DNA of 64,000 nt from Hirudo medicinalis (GCA_011800805.1 MPNW01000202.1:197485-261484), one strand, 5' to 3'; shown: positions 25,059-39,558, numbered from the stretch's first letter. The notes: a model not told the origin generated them from the letters alone. Numbers and translations: made by a program.

Positions 25059-28000
25059 AAAATTCCCACCCTGTTGCGTGTCCAATTTCCTCAAACTATC
25101 ACTTCGTCTTCAGCAATGATTCCCAGTGCTTCTGCAGGAGTCCAATCTCTTACATACACAAGTGCTCCACTGACTCCAGCTACAGATTCCTCTTCAAGAA
25201 ATGCAAGAACTGCGTCGGTACTAACGATAGAGGTATTAATTATCCCTTCATTAAATATTACTAATAAATAAAAATTATTCATGAAAATGTGGATTAAACA
25301 TTTTTATAGATGCCTTAAAAATAAAAGTTGTTTGTAATTTGATCAAATGGATTGAATGATTCAAGAGCTTCAACTCACATGTTTGGCCAAATGGACGGAT
25401 GGCTACCACAATTACGCTGTTGCACTCGATGTGTCAGGAGGTGACGTCATCAAAGATCCAACAGCCACGTGGCCGATTGTTTGCTTCGTAAGTTCATCAC
25501 TTTTGACTGAACAGATTACCAACGTATCATATTTTATTTGGAGTTTAAATTCAATCAACTTAAACCGTTGCTTAACTTTCAACCCACCAGGCGTACAGAA
25601 CTTACGACTCCATTGTTTACATGGAAATATCAGACACGTGTCAGGGCTTTTTCCACACTCCCAAGATTGGTAACTCTATGTCTTTGGAGTTGACAGAAGG
25701 TGGAAAACATATTCAAATAACATTTTAAGATGAAACTTGTTTTATTTAAACGATAAATTTTAAAATGTAAAGTTAGTTTGAAATATCTTGCTGACATGAT
25801 GTTAAACCAATATTTAGATAGTTTATTGTTCGCTAATAGAGGACAGCTTCATAGGAATAAATATTGGAGATGTGCAGTTACTTAAAAATCAATTAAAATC
25901 AATTTTAATGAATTTTATCAAATAAACGAAGAAGTGACTAATTTTCAAAGGTCTTCAATTTCACCAGTTGCACCACTTCCATAAAACATGCATTTTCTGC
26001 TAATAACTTAAAAAAATAAATCTATCAAAATGTTGCAATTAAGAAATAATTATTTATTAATAATGTAACCAGATAATTACGGCTGGCCGAAATCTGAGTG
26101 TGCCTTTCCTGATTGGATGAGGGTGACTGATCGACCTTGGCGAAATAATCACAACACTATCACCCTGACCTTTGACCTTCCATATTATGACTCATTCTAC
26201 CTGCAGTTTGATGAGAGTTCATTTATCCCGACTCAACACGAATCTTCTAAAGAAAACACTTCTTTTGGCGGAGGAGAAAGAAAGGTTGATCATCTGACGG
26301 ATGATTTCAGAAGTTCATCTGCAGATCTTCAGAGATTCATGTCAACAACCTCCTCCTCCTCCTCCTCATCTCTTCAGTTCACTTACCCCAACGCTGATTT
26401 GAAGAGAAGAAATTCTCAAAAGCAACAGATTCGCAGTGGCACTAATGCCACCAATTCTTATGCTGGTCAAAGATCAAAGGTCAGACGAAGGAGACAAGTT
26501 CAACCCCAGCATTCATTGGCTCGTTTCCACCCTCAAGTTGAAGCAACGTACAAGTGCATTTCGTACGACAACCACACGCACAAAGTTCACTCCAGCGATG
26601 GATGGTGATTTCCTTTCAATCTTTCCATGTTAACGTCCAACAATTAATCTTTGGGATTTAAATGTAACTTTTAAACCCCAAGGATTTCACGGGCTTTAAG
26701 TTGTTTGGCACTGAATTATAAGCTCCACATTTATTTATTTATTTTTATTTATTTCAACCAAAAAGAGGGTCACGAATGACCACTAACGCAATAACGCAAA
26801 TTGTAGTCAGTTTGTTTAAATTATAGATATAGAGTGGTGAAGAAAATACTTGAAATCATTTAATTGTTAGATATTCGTTGAGATCGATGGTAGATAAGCA
26901 AGCTCGGAATCTAGTATGGGTTAACGAGCTGATGATATCTGGGGGCACAGAGTTCCAGGGTTTCACGATTCGATTGACGAAGAAATGGAACCTGTGAGTA
27001 GTAAAGCATTTTTCTTGGCGTAGACGGAGGGTGTGACCACGTGTGCGAGATGATATGAAAACGGGGAATTCCGGAATGATGCAGCGAGTGAAAAATGTTT
27101 GGACACGTTCAATCTTCGTTACTTTGGTGCTTGCTATGGGGACTCCAGACTGGGGAACCACATTCAAGGATTGGCAGAACATAAGTGCAATACGCTCTGG
27201 TCAATATTCGTTTATCTCTTGGGTGAAAGGATTTGATAATTATTCTGGTTTATTTTAATAAATTGGTTTATTTGATGTCCAATTAAAAATAGTCTACAGT
27301 TAAGTTAAGTTATTTTAATTTTAATTAGCAGACAATGGCTTAACAACAGCAGGCACTTCAAGCACATCGGTGGAACATAAATTATGTAAATACTGAAATA
27401 AACCGTGGTCCGCAAACTAGTAAGTTAACTATTAAGTTTATTGCGCAAGTGTTCAGTTAGTCGAACTGAATAATCGAGTCGAGTATCTGAGATTCTGGAT
27501 TGTCCAGACTGTCTTGGCTGATGACTTCGCTCTCGTCTTCGCTGCTTTTGCGTTATTATGAAATTAACGACCAAGTATCAGAAGATACGGGATATTTCCT
27601 TGGAGCAATATAAATTTAATAATTCCCTAATTCTTTACTTAATTTAATTATGCGCCAGGGTTAGCATTATATTTATTTAAATGCTTGCAATTACGCGATT
27701 ATGTATTACAATGAAAATGAAAACTTTGTTTTGTAACTCATCACAATTTGCATATTTTGAATCGTACATTGCACAATTATTTAACAAATTCATTTTTAGA
27801 AACAGTATGTTGTTTAAAATAATACTCAAATTCTGATGATTTCAGTTTGCCAAGCTATAAATGTGTCATGTTTGAGAAACATAAGATTCCTCAGATGGCT
27901 TGGCTTTTGATAGGTGAGTGAACTGGAAATATTTCAAGTTTTACATTTGCATGGTGCACGTGACGCTATATTATTTGATTATCATATTATATATCATTGA

Positions 28001-31000
28001 GTATTTCCTAATGTAGAGATAACAGTTTCTTACTTTCAAAGTGTATGAATATTTTTTAGTAGAATTTTGAAAGCATTTTTAGCAGTTGCAATTTTAGTTT
28101 TCATGTTTTTAGGGTGTTTTTATTTTTAAATAAGATACAATCCGTTATAGTGCTCCTGATTGTGATTAGGCACCAAATTGTAATAATTCATTTTTATAGG
28201 TGTAATTACGTAATGCTGGCGATAATATTTAGTAATTATCAGCCACAAAAGTTATTAACATACAACTTAACCAATCAGCAACGCTGAAGAATCAATACGA
28301 ACAATGCACAGACGACAGATTCATGTCTTCGAATGTTCAAAGACATCTCTTCATCTGTTAGTAAATTATTTTCATTGTTTCCTATTGGTTTTGGTGTTTT
28401 CTCAGAGAAATTTCGTTTAACACAAAAAGTTCATTAAATGCCTGGAAAGACATTCGACACCTCAACGTAGGAGTTGTGGACAGAAATGTTGAATCGCGTG
28501 CTAGGTTCGAGTCGAATTGTAAAACCATCATCAAAATCATCATCACCAACATTATCTTCGTAATCATCATCATCATCAAAGTCATCATCACCATCATCGT
28601 CACTATCAAATATTGACGAGAAGAAATTTGTTAATGAATTTCCTAAAAGTTATTTCTCAAAAATGAATAAATAAATAAATAAATTCTTGAAGAAGAAAAA
28701 CTAAATAATTTCAGCCGACTATCTCAGAACCGAAACAAACGGCTGTCCGTTTTCCGGCGTGTACGGGTCTCATCTCTTGGAAGAATCCACGTGTCGGTTG
28801 GAATTGACGAGCGGATGTCAGGGAAAGCCGAGATCGCAGTTGTTGCTCATGTCTTCTTGTCAAAGGGAACCTGGTGAGTGAATCAGACTTTGAAGGCCAC
28901 TTTAGGAGGTAGTTATTTGCTGAATAATTGGAGAAAGATACCAATAAAGCAGGATCACGAGTGGCCAGTGTCTGAACTAAGCCTTTTTTAAGACGTTATC
29001 TCGGTCCCCTGCATGAAGCATTACGCCACGCCAGTAGCTCGTGGCAAGCAATTTTTCATGGAATTTCCATCCGTTAAATGTTTGATAGATGACCGTGTTC
29101 CATTTTAAAGCTCTTTTGTTTTTCTTGTCTTCCGAAACATTGTTCCGATCTCAACTCCTTCAAAGAAATAACCAGAAATGGGATGAGGATGAGAAATATA
29201 AAAGGTTGCTTCTAACCCTTCAAGGATGATCTGCTTGCGAATAATTTCAAGATGGAAAACATATTTAAATCCCCGCGGGGGAAAAGGTTATATTTCATTC
29301 CTTTCTTATCTTCCTGATTCACGTTCCTAACCGGAGAAAGGCAAAAATCGTATTTTACGAAACAATGGCGACAAATGGAAACTGATAAGCACTATCCGTG
29401 CATGTTTTTCAGGATTCCTTTGTAAATGACTTCTTACATTTTATTAGGCCAATTTGTTTGTAATAAACCTTTTAATAAGGTTGAAGTAAATTGAGACTTT
29501 ACAAACGTTGAAAGTAAAAACAAACTCAAAAATCAAAACAAATTCTCAGAAAAATTTAATTCCACTCTGCATAAAGGGACCTCAAAGGTTGTAACCTTTC
29601 TAAGGGGCGTTTCAAAGTCTAGATATTGAGAGTCGATAACAGGAAGTACAAAACAATTACGAATTCACGCCACGAAGTGGAGACAGAAAGATTAAAAAGC
29701 CATCACAAGGAAACATCTCTTCAAGCAAGAAATAATTATTTTTTAATTGTATTATCAACCATCACAGGTCATTCAGTCATTCTAGAATTCATTATTTTAT
29801 TATAACTCGGTGACATTCAAGCACTGAATTAAAGAGAAAATAACGAGAATATTGAATTATTTAAAGCTGACTGATGAAATTGTCTCCATTTTAGTCATCC
29901 GAATGGAGTGCACGATGTGGTGGAGTGACGGGCTGAGCAACGTTGTCCTCGTCAAAACATTTCCCCCAGGACAGGAAGGACAGTACACCTTTGATTGCTG
30001 GGTGAGTTCTCGGTCAGAATGATGATCACGATCGTGATGATGATGATCTTGATGTCACGAATGAACGTCTAATAATGATAGTGAAACAGATAGTTATACT
30101 AATTTTATGGCAAGGTGATGGAAACACTATGAGGTTTTGTAACTGAGAGCTGATGTAATTCTGTGAAAATTTGAAATCGAGAACTGTGACTAATAAAACT
30201 GATTTGTGCAGCAACTCTGATGCAACACTGCTTAATTTTACTGATGTAATTATTGTTTGTGATCCATAATAATATTTCAGAAACACTCATTTCAATCAAA
30301 TCGATTTGCTAGTGAGACATATCATTATCATCACCATTATCTTCATCAACACGTGCTGCTTCAATTACCAGGAATAAAACTCTCTTTCAACAACGAATTG
30401 TCATTCCTTCTATTTCATCCAAGGCATCTCTTCTGTGTTTTAACTTCTATGTTCTACGCTTATCAACTTATCTTGCTGACAGAAGGACTGAGCAACTTGA
30501 TGTCCGCAAGAGGATGAATTTCTTGTTGCTCTTGGAAAACAATAAAAAAACATTTTTCGGGTTTCAACTGGGAAATGCCGCGGATTATCGGAATAATTTG
30601 TCATGAATAAATTTTACCGAGTTGAAACGCTCACGAAAGCAAAATATTTGCAACAACAATTTTATTGTGAAAAAAATAATTTCCAGCCTCCATTCAAAAT
30701 ATGTCTACATCGACAAGAATGGTTTAAACTTGCAAATTCAAATTCAAAAGTCTTTAATCACCTTCGTCATCACTGTGGTAGTATTAAAAGAAAAATATTC
30801 GCAAAATAATATTAATAATAATAATATTGCTGCAATAATGGATTCGTGAACTCCAGGAAAATCAGCCAGAAATGCCTTAAATTGAGTAATCAATTGATGT
30901 TAAATTTATTTAATTTTATTAAATTTATTTCAGTTTATTTAGCTGAAAATATAACCTCAAAAATAATTTTTTTAAGTAGATTAAAATTTTTAATTAACTC

Positions 31001-31922
31001 TTTAGAGCATTAAACCACAAAACACAACACTGGAATTCGTTAAGGAACCATCCTGTCTTCCCTCAAAGGTTGAAAAGTCACCCAAGAAAGTCTACAAATT
31101 CCTCTACAAACTGAGTGAGTAAATCAACAAAAAGCGCGAATCTTTGATTTCTTCTTTTTAGCTTGAATTTGCAATAATTCCTACTCTTTGCAACTGCTAC
31201 ATTACTGCTGAGTGACCATTATATGACCGCTGTGTGACTTATATTATTTCTGTGTGACTGCAAGTCGAAATAGAGAATTACTGGTTCAATGAGAGTTGAA
31301 TTGCAAATGAATCCGAACATTAGCTGAGGAACTCGATCCGATTTGTAAATTAAATTCTAAAAACGGACCTTTTGCAGCCCAGTGCCCGATGAACGATCAA
31401 GTTTTATTGGTCATGTCCTCGTTCGGATCAATGGCGGGCAATTCGAATGTCGAACATCGGACTAACGAAATGAAATCGCATCCTCAAAACGACATCCAAC
31501 GTCAACAACAATCGTCCCCTCAACAACCAAAAAACAACCAACCGAAAAGACCGACCAACCTGACCATGGGAAAGTCAAAGTCTAAATCCCCTGACAACTT
31601 GAGCCTTGTGTCTTCCGCAGACGAGACACATGCAGCTGCTAGGAACGACTCCCATCAGCGCTCTTCAGCGTCAGAACAAATGGAGGAGGACAGGCACAAA
31701 AGAGCGGAGGAAAAGAAAAACCAAGTGGAAAATGACTCGCACAGAATTATCGAAAAGCTTCGCTCTCCGAACGATCTTACAAAACCGGCAACATTGTTTC
31801 GTTTCAAGACTTTCCACAAGCGCCTTCGCTCCATCGCCAGTCTTGCGCAACACCCCAGACCCCTCCAATTAGTCTCCTTTCTTCTCTTAACACGGTATTC
31901 CCGCTTCAATGCCAATGTTTGA
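25059..31922 (+). CDS. Cysteine-rich, probably secreted multidomain protein (DUF7042-7045 type), 3' nine exons
   Basis: Exons: 25059-25217, 25376-25497, 25591-25699, 26073-26604, 27846-27913, 28715-28873, 29895-30001, 31006-31114, 31378-31922 (TGA). All junctions are GT-AG and every phase agrees, giving about 635 residues with the start missing. Readable modules: CPISSNYHF...CFCRSP...KCS; ELQLTCLAKWTDG; WPIVCFAYRTYDS; SECAFPDWMRV with PWR; YKCVMFEK; NGCPFSGVYG...SGCQG...MSSCQ; RMECTMWWSDG; then a Lys/Gln/Ser-rich tail after TQCPMNDQ. From memory this order (C-FP modules, LxCLAxW, CPFxGxY, SGC) fits an extracellular family seen in arthropods under DUF7042-DUF7045; its function is unknown to me. 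Oddities: the exon at 26073 carries a Ser-rich insert with a basic KVRRRRQ site, and no transmembrane segment ends the protein. The exon at 27846 is only 68 bp and was placed by phase. Probably continues upstream to 3.9 kb. Confidence 0.75.
26730..27235 (-). pseudogene. 3' end of a non-LTR retrotransposon (CR1/L2/Jockey-like)
   Basis: The minus frame 27182-26856 contains KIERVQTFFTRCI, RTRGHTLRL and HFFVNRIVKPWNSVPPDII, the C-terminal signature of many LINE reverse transcriptases (IE-x-VQ...FT, HxLRL, FF-x-NR-x-V-x2-WN-x-LP). An (AAAT)n-type tail follows on the minus strand at about 26731-26757, as expected at a LINE 3' end. The copy is 5'-truncated and lies inside the intron between exons 26073-26604 and 27846-27913. 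Confidence 0.8.
28500..28600. repeat. (CAT)n-rich simple repeat
   Basis: Imperfect CATCATCAA/CATCATCAT units within an intron of the cysteine-rich gene. Confidence 0.8.
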
Positions 31923-34254
31923 GACTTTCAAGTTACTGTGTCGTTGATGATATCGTTTCACACGCCGAACTAAAACTTGACTCTACGATTTGAGTTTCCT
32001 GATTATTTTTATAAACTGTAAAATTAAATTAAATAATGTCTAAAAGTGTTGCGATGAGCCGATCTCTTGAATCACATTTTTTCTAATTGATCCTTGCGTT
32101 AATTTCGGTCAGTCATCTCATTTTTTTTAGCGCACAACGGTCTTCGTTGCCGATGGTACTTCATATGTTGTGAAATTATTTTTGTTATATTTAAAATGTT
32201 TTCCTTTTCCTCGAAAGTGAGTAAGTACTTCAATGCAAGTTTTATGAACAAATGTCACCTTCGCATAAATTTCGACTATAAATCTCGATGAATATCTCAC
32301 AAACAATTTGAACAGGCGGCCAATTCAAATATTAATTCCAAAATAAGTTTAAATAAATTTACTTAAGCTAATCGAACCGAACAGTAACATGTTTGTAAGG
32401 ACGAAGTTCATTAAAGTCGCAATGAATGGATGCCAAGTTTAATTTACAAAATTCAACGTCTATTTTAAATAAAACTCGGAGTTTTTATTTGAGTCTTCAA
32501 AATATATTCTTATTATTTAAAAGAACAATGAAGGAAATAACTAATGAAATTTAATATCAAATTAAAAACACGACATACTTTAGGAAATTTAATGGAGATT
32601 TTGAATTAAGAATTTTTTTTTTTATCTTTTGGAAGGTTTGGTGTGAAGTTTGTAGCTTAAGTCGTGACTTATTCGACGCTTAATCGAAATTATATAGCCT
32701 TAAATCTTTTTAAGGCTTAATCGAAAATGTGTAGTTTTAAATTACCCAGCTGAATTTGTTACTTATGAATAAAATAGTTTGGGTTAAAATTAGTGTCATT
32801 TCGAAGTTGTCTTCCTTTCTGTTCAGAGGTAAATTGATTAGTTATGTTGTTAAATGTTTGGAAAAGTGGTGATTCATCTAAATTTTGTTAATGAGGAAAA
32901 ATGTCACAGAATCATTTCCTATTTCAGAAGCGATCAATCCTGCGCAGAAGTGCCGATTAGCTTAGAAGAAAGCCGCATTAGATTGTAATGAAATGTCCAA
33001 TCCACTGAAAGACCAAGGAATAAATAACGACGCAAGAGAAGCCGTCGAAAAATGGAATGAAGAAACAAAATGATGGAAACAAGGGCGTTTCTTTGGATTG
33101 TCAGCTAAATCATCTTTCTACCAGATGACAATTTATTTATTCCTATAGCTAAGCCAATGAATATTCATTACAGCTCGACCATGTTGCGTTAGTCGGTAAA
33201 TATTAATATAATCCTTTATTAAGGAATAACAAAGATTTCCCAGCATTGAGGCGCTCTTTAAATGTGTATTTAAATACTTGTTACCCATAAACTTTTTTGA
33301 ATTTTGTTATGAATACGTATGATATTCACATTCAAGCAATGACACAAGAATTTACAAATTTACACAATTTACAAAAATTTCTTGTAGATTTCTCTGCAAC
33401 ATTAAAGCTCGCTTCTCGAATTCGTTCTTTCATCACTCATAGCCTTGAATTTCACGTATGAACAAAAATTAAGACGTTGGATTAATTACATAACATAGAA
33501 TATTATTTGCACTCAGTAGTTTCGCATTTGAATGCTTTGTTGCTTGCTATTTTTTTAAATAACTCTAATAACGATAAAAGTAATCGCTTGTTGGATGGTC
33601 AGTGCCCTTGAGAACGGACCTCGCTTGATAAATTGTTCAAGTCTAATGAATATCCGCTATTCGCAGAGAACTTATAATTTATCTCAACGAATTATATTTT
33701 TTAATTAGAACCAAGTTTTTTGTATTCTAAATTGTCAGAGACTTGAAAAAGGATTTACAAATTTTTTGAAGATGAATTAAGTGATAAATAACTTTACTAT
33801 CTAATCATCTTCTAAGCTAATTTTGCAAGAAAATTAAAAGTAATCTTTTTTCTACTAGATTCAATTTTCCCTCCGTGTAATTTTGCACTTTCCCAAAGAG
33901 CGCTGGTTCGACACTTTAGATTATTGCGGTTTCGTACTTTGCGGATTTACAGGTTCTTCACCAAGCTAACGAGTGGGTAGGTGAGTTTGTTAACAAGCGA
34001 AGTACGTTTATCTTAAATGTTTTGTAGTTATAACTTATTGTGTAGAATTTATCGCCTACTGCAAATTAATGCATAAAGCAAGCTACTCAAAGCTAGTGCA
34101 ATTATTTGATTCTGATAATTGTTGAATGCACTCGTTCTAAGAGTGTTAGACTTTGGACGAGTTAATATCGACTTTCATGCTGCATGATATCCTGGGTATT
34201 TTTAGGTGATTTTTACAACATTTCACGGAACTTGTTGGAACTCTAATAAGCAAG
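31923..34254. other. Intergenic AT-rich stretch before the first SLC23 gene
   Basis: No supported exon or repeat. It separates the stop codon of the cysteine-rich gene from the start codon of the first SLC23 copy. Any 5' untranslated exon of SLC23 would lie here but cannot be placed by eye. Confidence 0.5.
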
Positions 34255-37200
34255 ATGGACAAAAACGAAGACGTGCTATTTGTGGAAAATATTGAAGACT
34301 GGAAAGAGGAAGTACAAGTTCTTTATAAAGTGGAAGAGACACCACCACTTGGTGTTTCCATCCTTCTTGGTTTCCAGGTAGTTTTTACATGAAAGCCTTT
34401 TTGAGTCAGATGCCCAGGCTACAGACTCTTTTAGATTTAACTTTTGATAAATATTTTCAAGATTCTTGATAATATATATGAATTATATAAATATAAATGA
34501 CTAATAATTTTTAAATGATTTTGATAGCACTTCATTTCAATGTGTGTTGCTACCCTTTCAATTCCAATATTGCTTTCTCCATCCATGTGTATATTTGAAG
34601 ACAATGTTGGGAAGAGTGAGATTATGGGGACACTGTTTGTGGCTTCAGGAGTTATAACTCTCATACAAACGTTTTTTGGCATCAGGTTCACCATTTATTA
34701 TTGTAATATTATGTCTTAGAGCAGCAAAACAGTTTAACATTATTTATCATAATTGCCCTAGCAGAAGTCAAATAATAATAATAATAATAGTAGTAGTATT
34801 TCATTTTAACAATGCTTATATAATATTAAACTTTTAGCAGTTGGGTTTAATTTCATTCATTCAGACTACCAATTGTCCAGGCAGGCACATTTGCTCTGCT
34901 TGTGCCAACCCTGTCCTACCTGAGTCTGCCTCAGTGGAAATGTCCAAGCAATATCACCATCCCTTCAAGTCAGTTTAAAGATCATCTATTTCTTTAATTA
35001 TTTGCAATTTCTCAATTTATCTACATCATATTTTATGGTTTTATTATTAAATTATTGACATTTGTGTTAGCCTGACAACCGTTATTTTTATTACATTTAT
35101 ATTATTTTCAAAATATTATGGAGACATATGTGATAGCTTATCATTTACGTGGTTTCAACATGTAACTTATTTGATTTCATAATATCGAAAAGGATCCAAT
35201 TATTATTATTTGTTGGCACTTGATTAAATTATTACTTTTACGTTGGAAAGTAACATTTCTGTAATTATCTTTTAAAATCATTAAAAGCCAACTTTTGCCT
35301 CATTTTTCATAAGAAGCATTCAACGCGACCTTTAACGAAGAGAATGCATCCTTCATCGTTACTGGTAGCGACGAACACAGGGAAATTTGGCAGACAAGAC
35401 TCAGAGATGTAAGCTGGAATCATTATTCTTACAATTTTAGAATGATAATAATTTCTTATTACAGTGATTGTTAATATTTTTAACAATGCTTAATTGACTT
35501 AAAGTTGTAATTCAGTGTAATTTTAGCTTTTTATGATAATTATTTGCATTTATTTTAAAAAATGTGGTTTAATGCGAGTTCAATTGGAGTGAATGAAAAT
35601 AAGAAATTAAACGCAATAAATGCCGAGCTAATGTCATTGTTTACATATTTGAAGCGTGAAATGAATTGAAACATTTAAATTACTGAAGAGATTCTGGTTA
35701 TTGATCACATGTAGTGATCGTAAGTTTTGATTGGGCCTTGATTTTGCAAATATACAAATGATGTTAATCCATCCAGATACAAGGTTGCATAATGGTAGCT
35801 GCCCTCTTGGAGGTTTTTATGGGGCTGACTGGATTAGTTGGTTTCATGATGAAATTCATTGGACCCCTCACCATCTGCCCCACAGTCACCCTCCTGGGTC
35901 TTTCCCTTTTTAAGTCAGCCCCTCAGTTGGCATCAAAAGATTGGGGTATTGCTGCTACGTTGGTATTGTTGTCATGGTGTTATTGCGAATGATAAAAATA
36001 AATTGCATAATGCTTCCCAGCATAATAATAAAAAGGTTCATTTCCTTCTTCATCAAATCTCATAATTACTTTCTTTTGTCTTTTTGAAAAATTGATAAGA
36101 CCTATAAATAGATATGAGTTGCCTTGTTGCAAGACTAAAAAATCAGATAGCAACAAAATGTAGCCTCAGGTAGTGAATATGCAATGTCGTTAACTCAACT
36201 TGTGATAACTTGTTATTTTAAATTCAAAACCATAACATTTTTATGCCAACAGGACGGTCACCATCATCGTATTGTTGTCTCAGTACCTCGACAAATACGG
36301 CGTTCCTCTGCCCATCCGAGCGAGCGGGAAGTGCAAGATGCAACGATTTCCACTCTTCAAAATGTTTCCAGTCAGTAGCTTTATCGCAGTGCTTAGCAGT
36401 GATGTGATATGATTTGATTGTTATTGATGTTGTTATTATTAGTAAGCAATATTGCTATTTATTATTATTATTATTTTTATTTATGCCGCATCATTGTTTA
36501 TTGGCTGTTGTTGTTAATATTTTATGTTAACCAGAATACAATGTTTTCTCAGCTTTTATTGCAATTGAAGTCAACTCAACCCATCATCTGTTGATGAGAA
36601 TAAGTTGGTAAAGGTCAATTATCAGAGATAACTGCTGCTATTAAGTTATAATATTCTGTAGATACTTGACACAATTTCCAGATAATCCTTGGAGTCTTGA
36701 TAACTTGGTTGGCCTGCTTCATTATCACCATCAATGGATGGTTCCCCAGTGAACCCACTTCCTATGGCTACCATGGAAGAACTGACCTCAGAGCAAATTC
36801 CATCCAAGCAGCTGCATGGTTCAGAGTGCCTTATCCAGGTATCTTTGATTGTAGTTTTAGCTTAAATTTCCATTTAAAAACAGCACTCTAACTATCTACA
36901 GGTATGGTATGTTAATCTTATCCTACAAAATGATTTTAAATATGAGTTTCAATCATTGCAGGGCAGTGGGGCACTCCAACAGTAACTTCAACAGGTGTGT
37001 TGGTCATATTATCTGGTATCATAGCAACAATAGTCGAGAGTGTGGGCGATTATTACTCGTGCGCCAAGTTATCCGGTGCTCCTCCTCCACCCATGCATGC
37101 CATCAATCGAGGTAAAATGTTGTCGTTAACTTTTTATGTAGTGGCTTTTATTATTATAACTTAGCTTAAGGCTTTTGAGGTGGATATTAAATAAAATGAT

Positions 37201-39205
37201 TAATTTTTGTTAACAAAAATGCTGTTATTCAAATTTAATAAATATTTATTCCCAATAAATTGATCATTTGCTTTTAATAAGAAGTTTAATGTTGTGTAAT
37301 ATACAAATGTCAGGCATTCTGGTGGAAGGACTGGGTACTTTGTTGGATGGCATCATGGGCACCGGTAACGGGACCACTTCGACTAGCATTAATGTCGGAG
37401 TGATAGGAATAACTAAGGTAGGTTGTCCTGTTACATACAATGGCCATCATGAACTTTTGCAACTTTACACTTTGTATCTGGTTGAAAACAGCAACCTTGG
37501 CTATCAAACACTATTAATAATATAAATGTAGGTTAGAGACTTTACTGACAGTCAATGCTTTTATCGACAACTTTGCACAAGCACCGCATTTATTTTTGCA
37601 GTCATCCGAACATTTGTCATATTTTGGATTAACTTGAACATTGTTCCATGTGAGTAAATAATTGATAAAATTTGAGGATTACAAAACACACCAAAGCAAC
37701 AGAATATTTGTTTAGAATAATTTCTATAGATGACGATTCATCATTTGCAATTCCTTATTGATTCGTTCTCCTTGCAACAAAATGTCGTGCATCAATCACC
37801 AGTCCAGATGTCTTGCAATAAAACAACTTTGTGCTTTGGGAATTGTTTCAATTTGTTTGTATTTTATATTTTTCTCTGCAACTGGGTTAAAGAAATGTTC
37901 TCACTTTTGTTTTGTAAATGATTGAATAGTTATTGTCGTCATGATTAAAAGTCACCACATCATTTAAAACGTCATCATTGTAATTCCCAGTTGCAGGGAT
38001 AGGAATTCATTAGTAATCTCATCTTTTTTTCTGATAATCCAATAAAAATGTTATTGTATTATTCATGCATTTAAAACAGGTTGGAAGTCGAACGGTCGTG
38101 CAAATATCTGCTTTGTTGATGATTATTTCTGGATTATTTACAAAGTTTGGAGCCTTATTCCTCTCCATTCCTGACCCCATCATTGGTGGAAGCTTCTTCA
38201 TCCTCTTTGGTAGAAACTTCTCTCGTTTTTGTTAACATGCAGGCATTTGCACAAACATATTTTGTTCTGTTATCCAAATTGTGCTGCTTATTACTTCACA
38301 TTCACTTTTAGTTATATGAAAGTTGAGCATTCAAAAGCTTGCAAAATGATGTTTTTATGGTCCTCTAGCAATGATAGTAGCGGTCGGAATTTCCAGTCTT
38401 CAACACGTTGACATGAATTCCAGCAGAAACCTTTTTGTCATTGGGTTCTCACTCCTTTTGGGTCTCTCCATTCCTGAGTGGTTGTCAGCCAATCCTGAGG
38501 CCATTAAAACTGGTTGGCTTGCATAACATTCTTCTGTCACTTAAATAGTTTTGTGTGCTTTCTGTTTTACCAGCAGTTTTAAGAGTAGCAACAATGTCAC
38601 ATGATTATTGTTACAATGAAGGAAACAATTAGTCATTCAATCCATCTGAATTTTGTCCTATAAACTAAGTTTATTATTTATTCCTGCATTTAGTGGTCTT
38701 GAAGTTCCTTTGAACGTCACTCTAATCACTCTGAATCATTATCGTTTATAAATTCTAGGTTATGAAACCATAGATGGAATTTTTTCTGCCCTTTTAAGGA
38801 CTGGAATGTTTGTTGGAGGAATCCTTGGTTTCTTCCTTGATAATACCATCAGAGGTTTGCAGCATTACATTTGAATTACATTTCCTGCTCATGCAACAAA
38901 CATAAGGTTTTTCTTATCAATGTTTGCCAGGGTCTCGCAAGGAGAGAGGCTTGGAGTACTGGGACAGACTGAGGATGGCTTCACAAAGTTCAAGACCTGA
39001 GTCATCATCATACTTAATGAAGAGATTGGCTGTTACTTACAATCTTCCATTCATTAGCAACTGGATCAAAAGAGTTTCCTTCTTCAAATACATTCCTCTC
39101 TGTCCAACTTACAACGGTCTCAACTTCTTAAAATGTAAAAGGACTCCTTCCAAGCGGTCGGCGATTTCCTGTGGTGATGAAAAGAGTTGCGACACAAGAG
39201 TTTGA
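34255..39205 (+). CDS. SLC23-family nucleobase/ascorbate transporter, copy 1
   Basis: Thirteen exons: 34255-34377, 34528-34685, 34865-34968, 35317-35408, 35777-35958, 36253-36370, 36682-36838, 36962-37111, 37314-37417, 38080-38209, 38369-38512, 38759-38854, 38931-39205. All are GT-AG with matching phases, giving 610 residues, the usual length for animal SLC23. Family marks: LGFQHF at 38-43 (TM1 QH motif), [10 protein letters not shown] from Glu337 (TM8), [13 protein letters not shown], and the NAT signature NVGVIGITK at 388-396. These proteins move ascorbate or nucleobases across the plasma membrane, usually with sodium. The residue before the signature Asn is Ile387; vertebrate ascorbate transporters have Pro there, so substrate is left open. 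Exon 4 has a tandem AAGAAG acceptor, so a one-codon splice variant starting at 35314 is possible. The tail is Lys/Arg-rich. The next gene is its tandem duplicate. Confidence 0.95.
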
Positions 39206-39552
39206 AAATTAACAAACATTCCTTGGCTTGTGTAAATAGATTCCTGAAGATATCAAGTTGGTTTCATTTTCATTTGTGACGTTTCCTTTATATTATTTAA
39301 ATTTATAATTTAATTTCTTGGAAACATCCAACTAATACTTTTTCCAATGTTGTCTGAATTGATTTGTCAGACTTTCAGCATTTTCAGGGTCTTGTCACTT
39401 TTAAATCAGCACCTCAAGTATTTTTGTATCACCTTACTTTTTACAAGAACTTGATGCGCTTTTGATTGTATCGATCGTTTTTAATTTTATTGCTATTACC
39501 ATATTGCTGTCATTATCATATTAATTGATGCCACGTTTATGGGTACCCTCTG

Positions 39553-39558
39553 TAATAA
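39553..39558 (+). terminator. Candidate polyadenylation signal of SLC23 copy 1
   Basis: AATAAA about 350 bp after the stop codon, followed by a GT/T-rich stretch. It is the first clear signal downstream. Confidence 0.4.

Noticed and set aside
31655..31915. Minus and alternate plus frames over the 31.4-31.9 kb exon
   Set aside because: The plus frame ending at 31922 continues in phase from the previous exon and starts with a conserved CP; the others are shadows.
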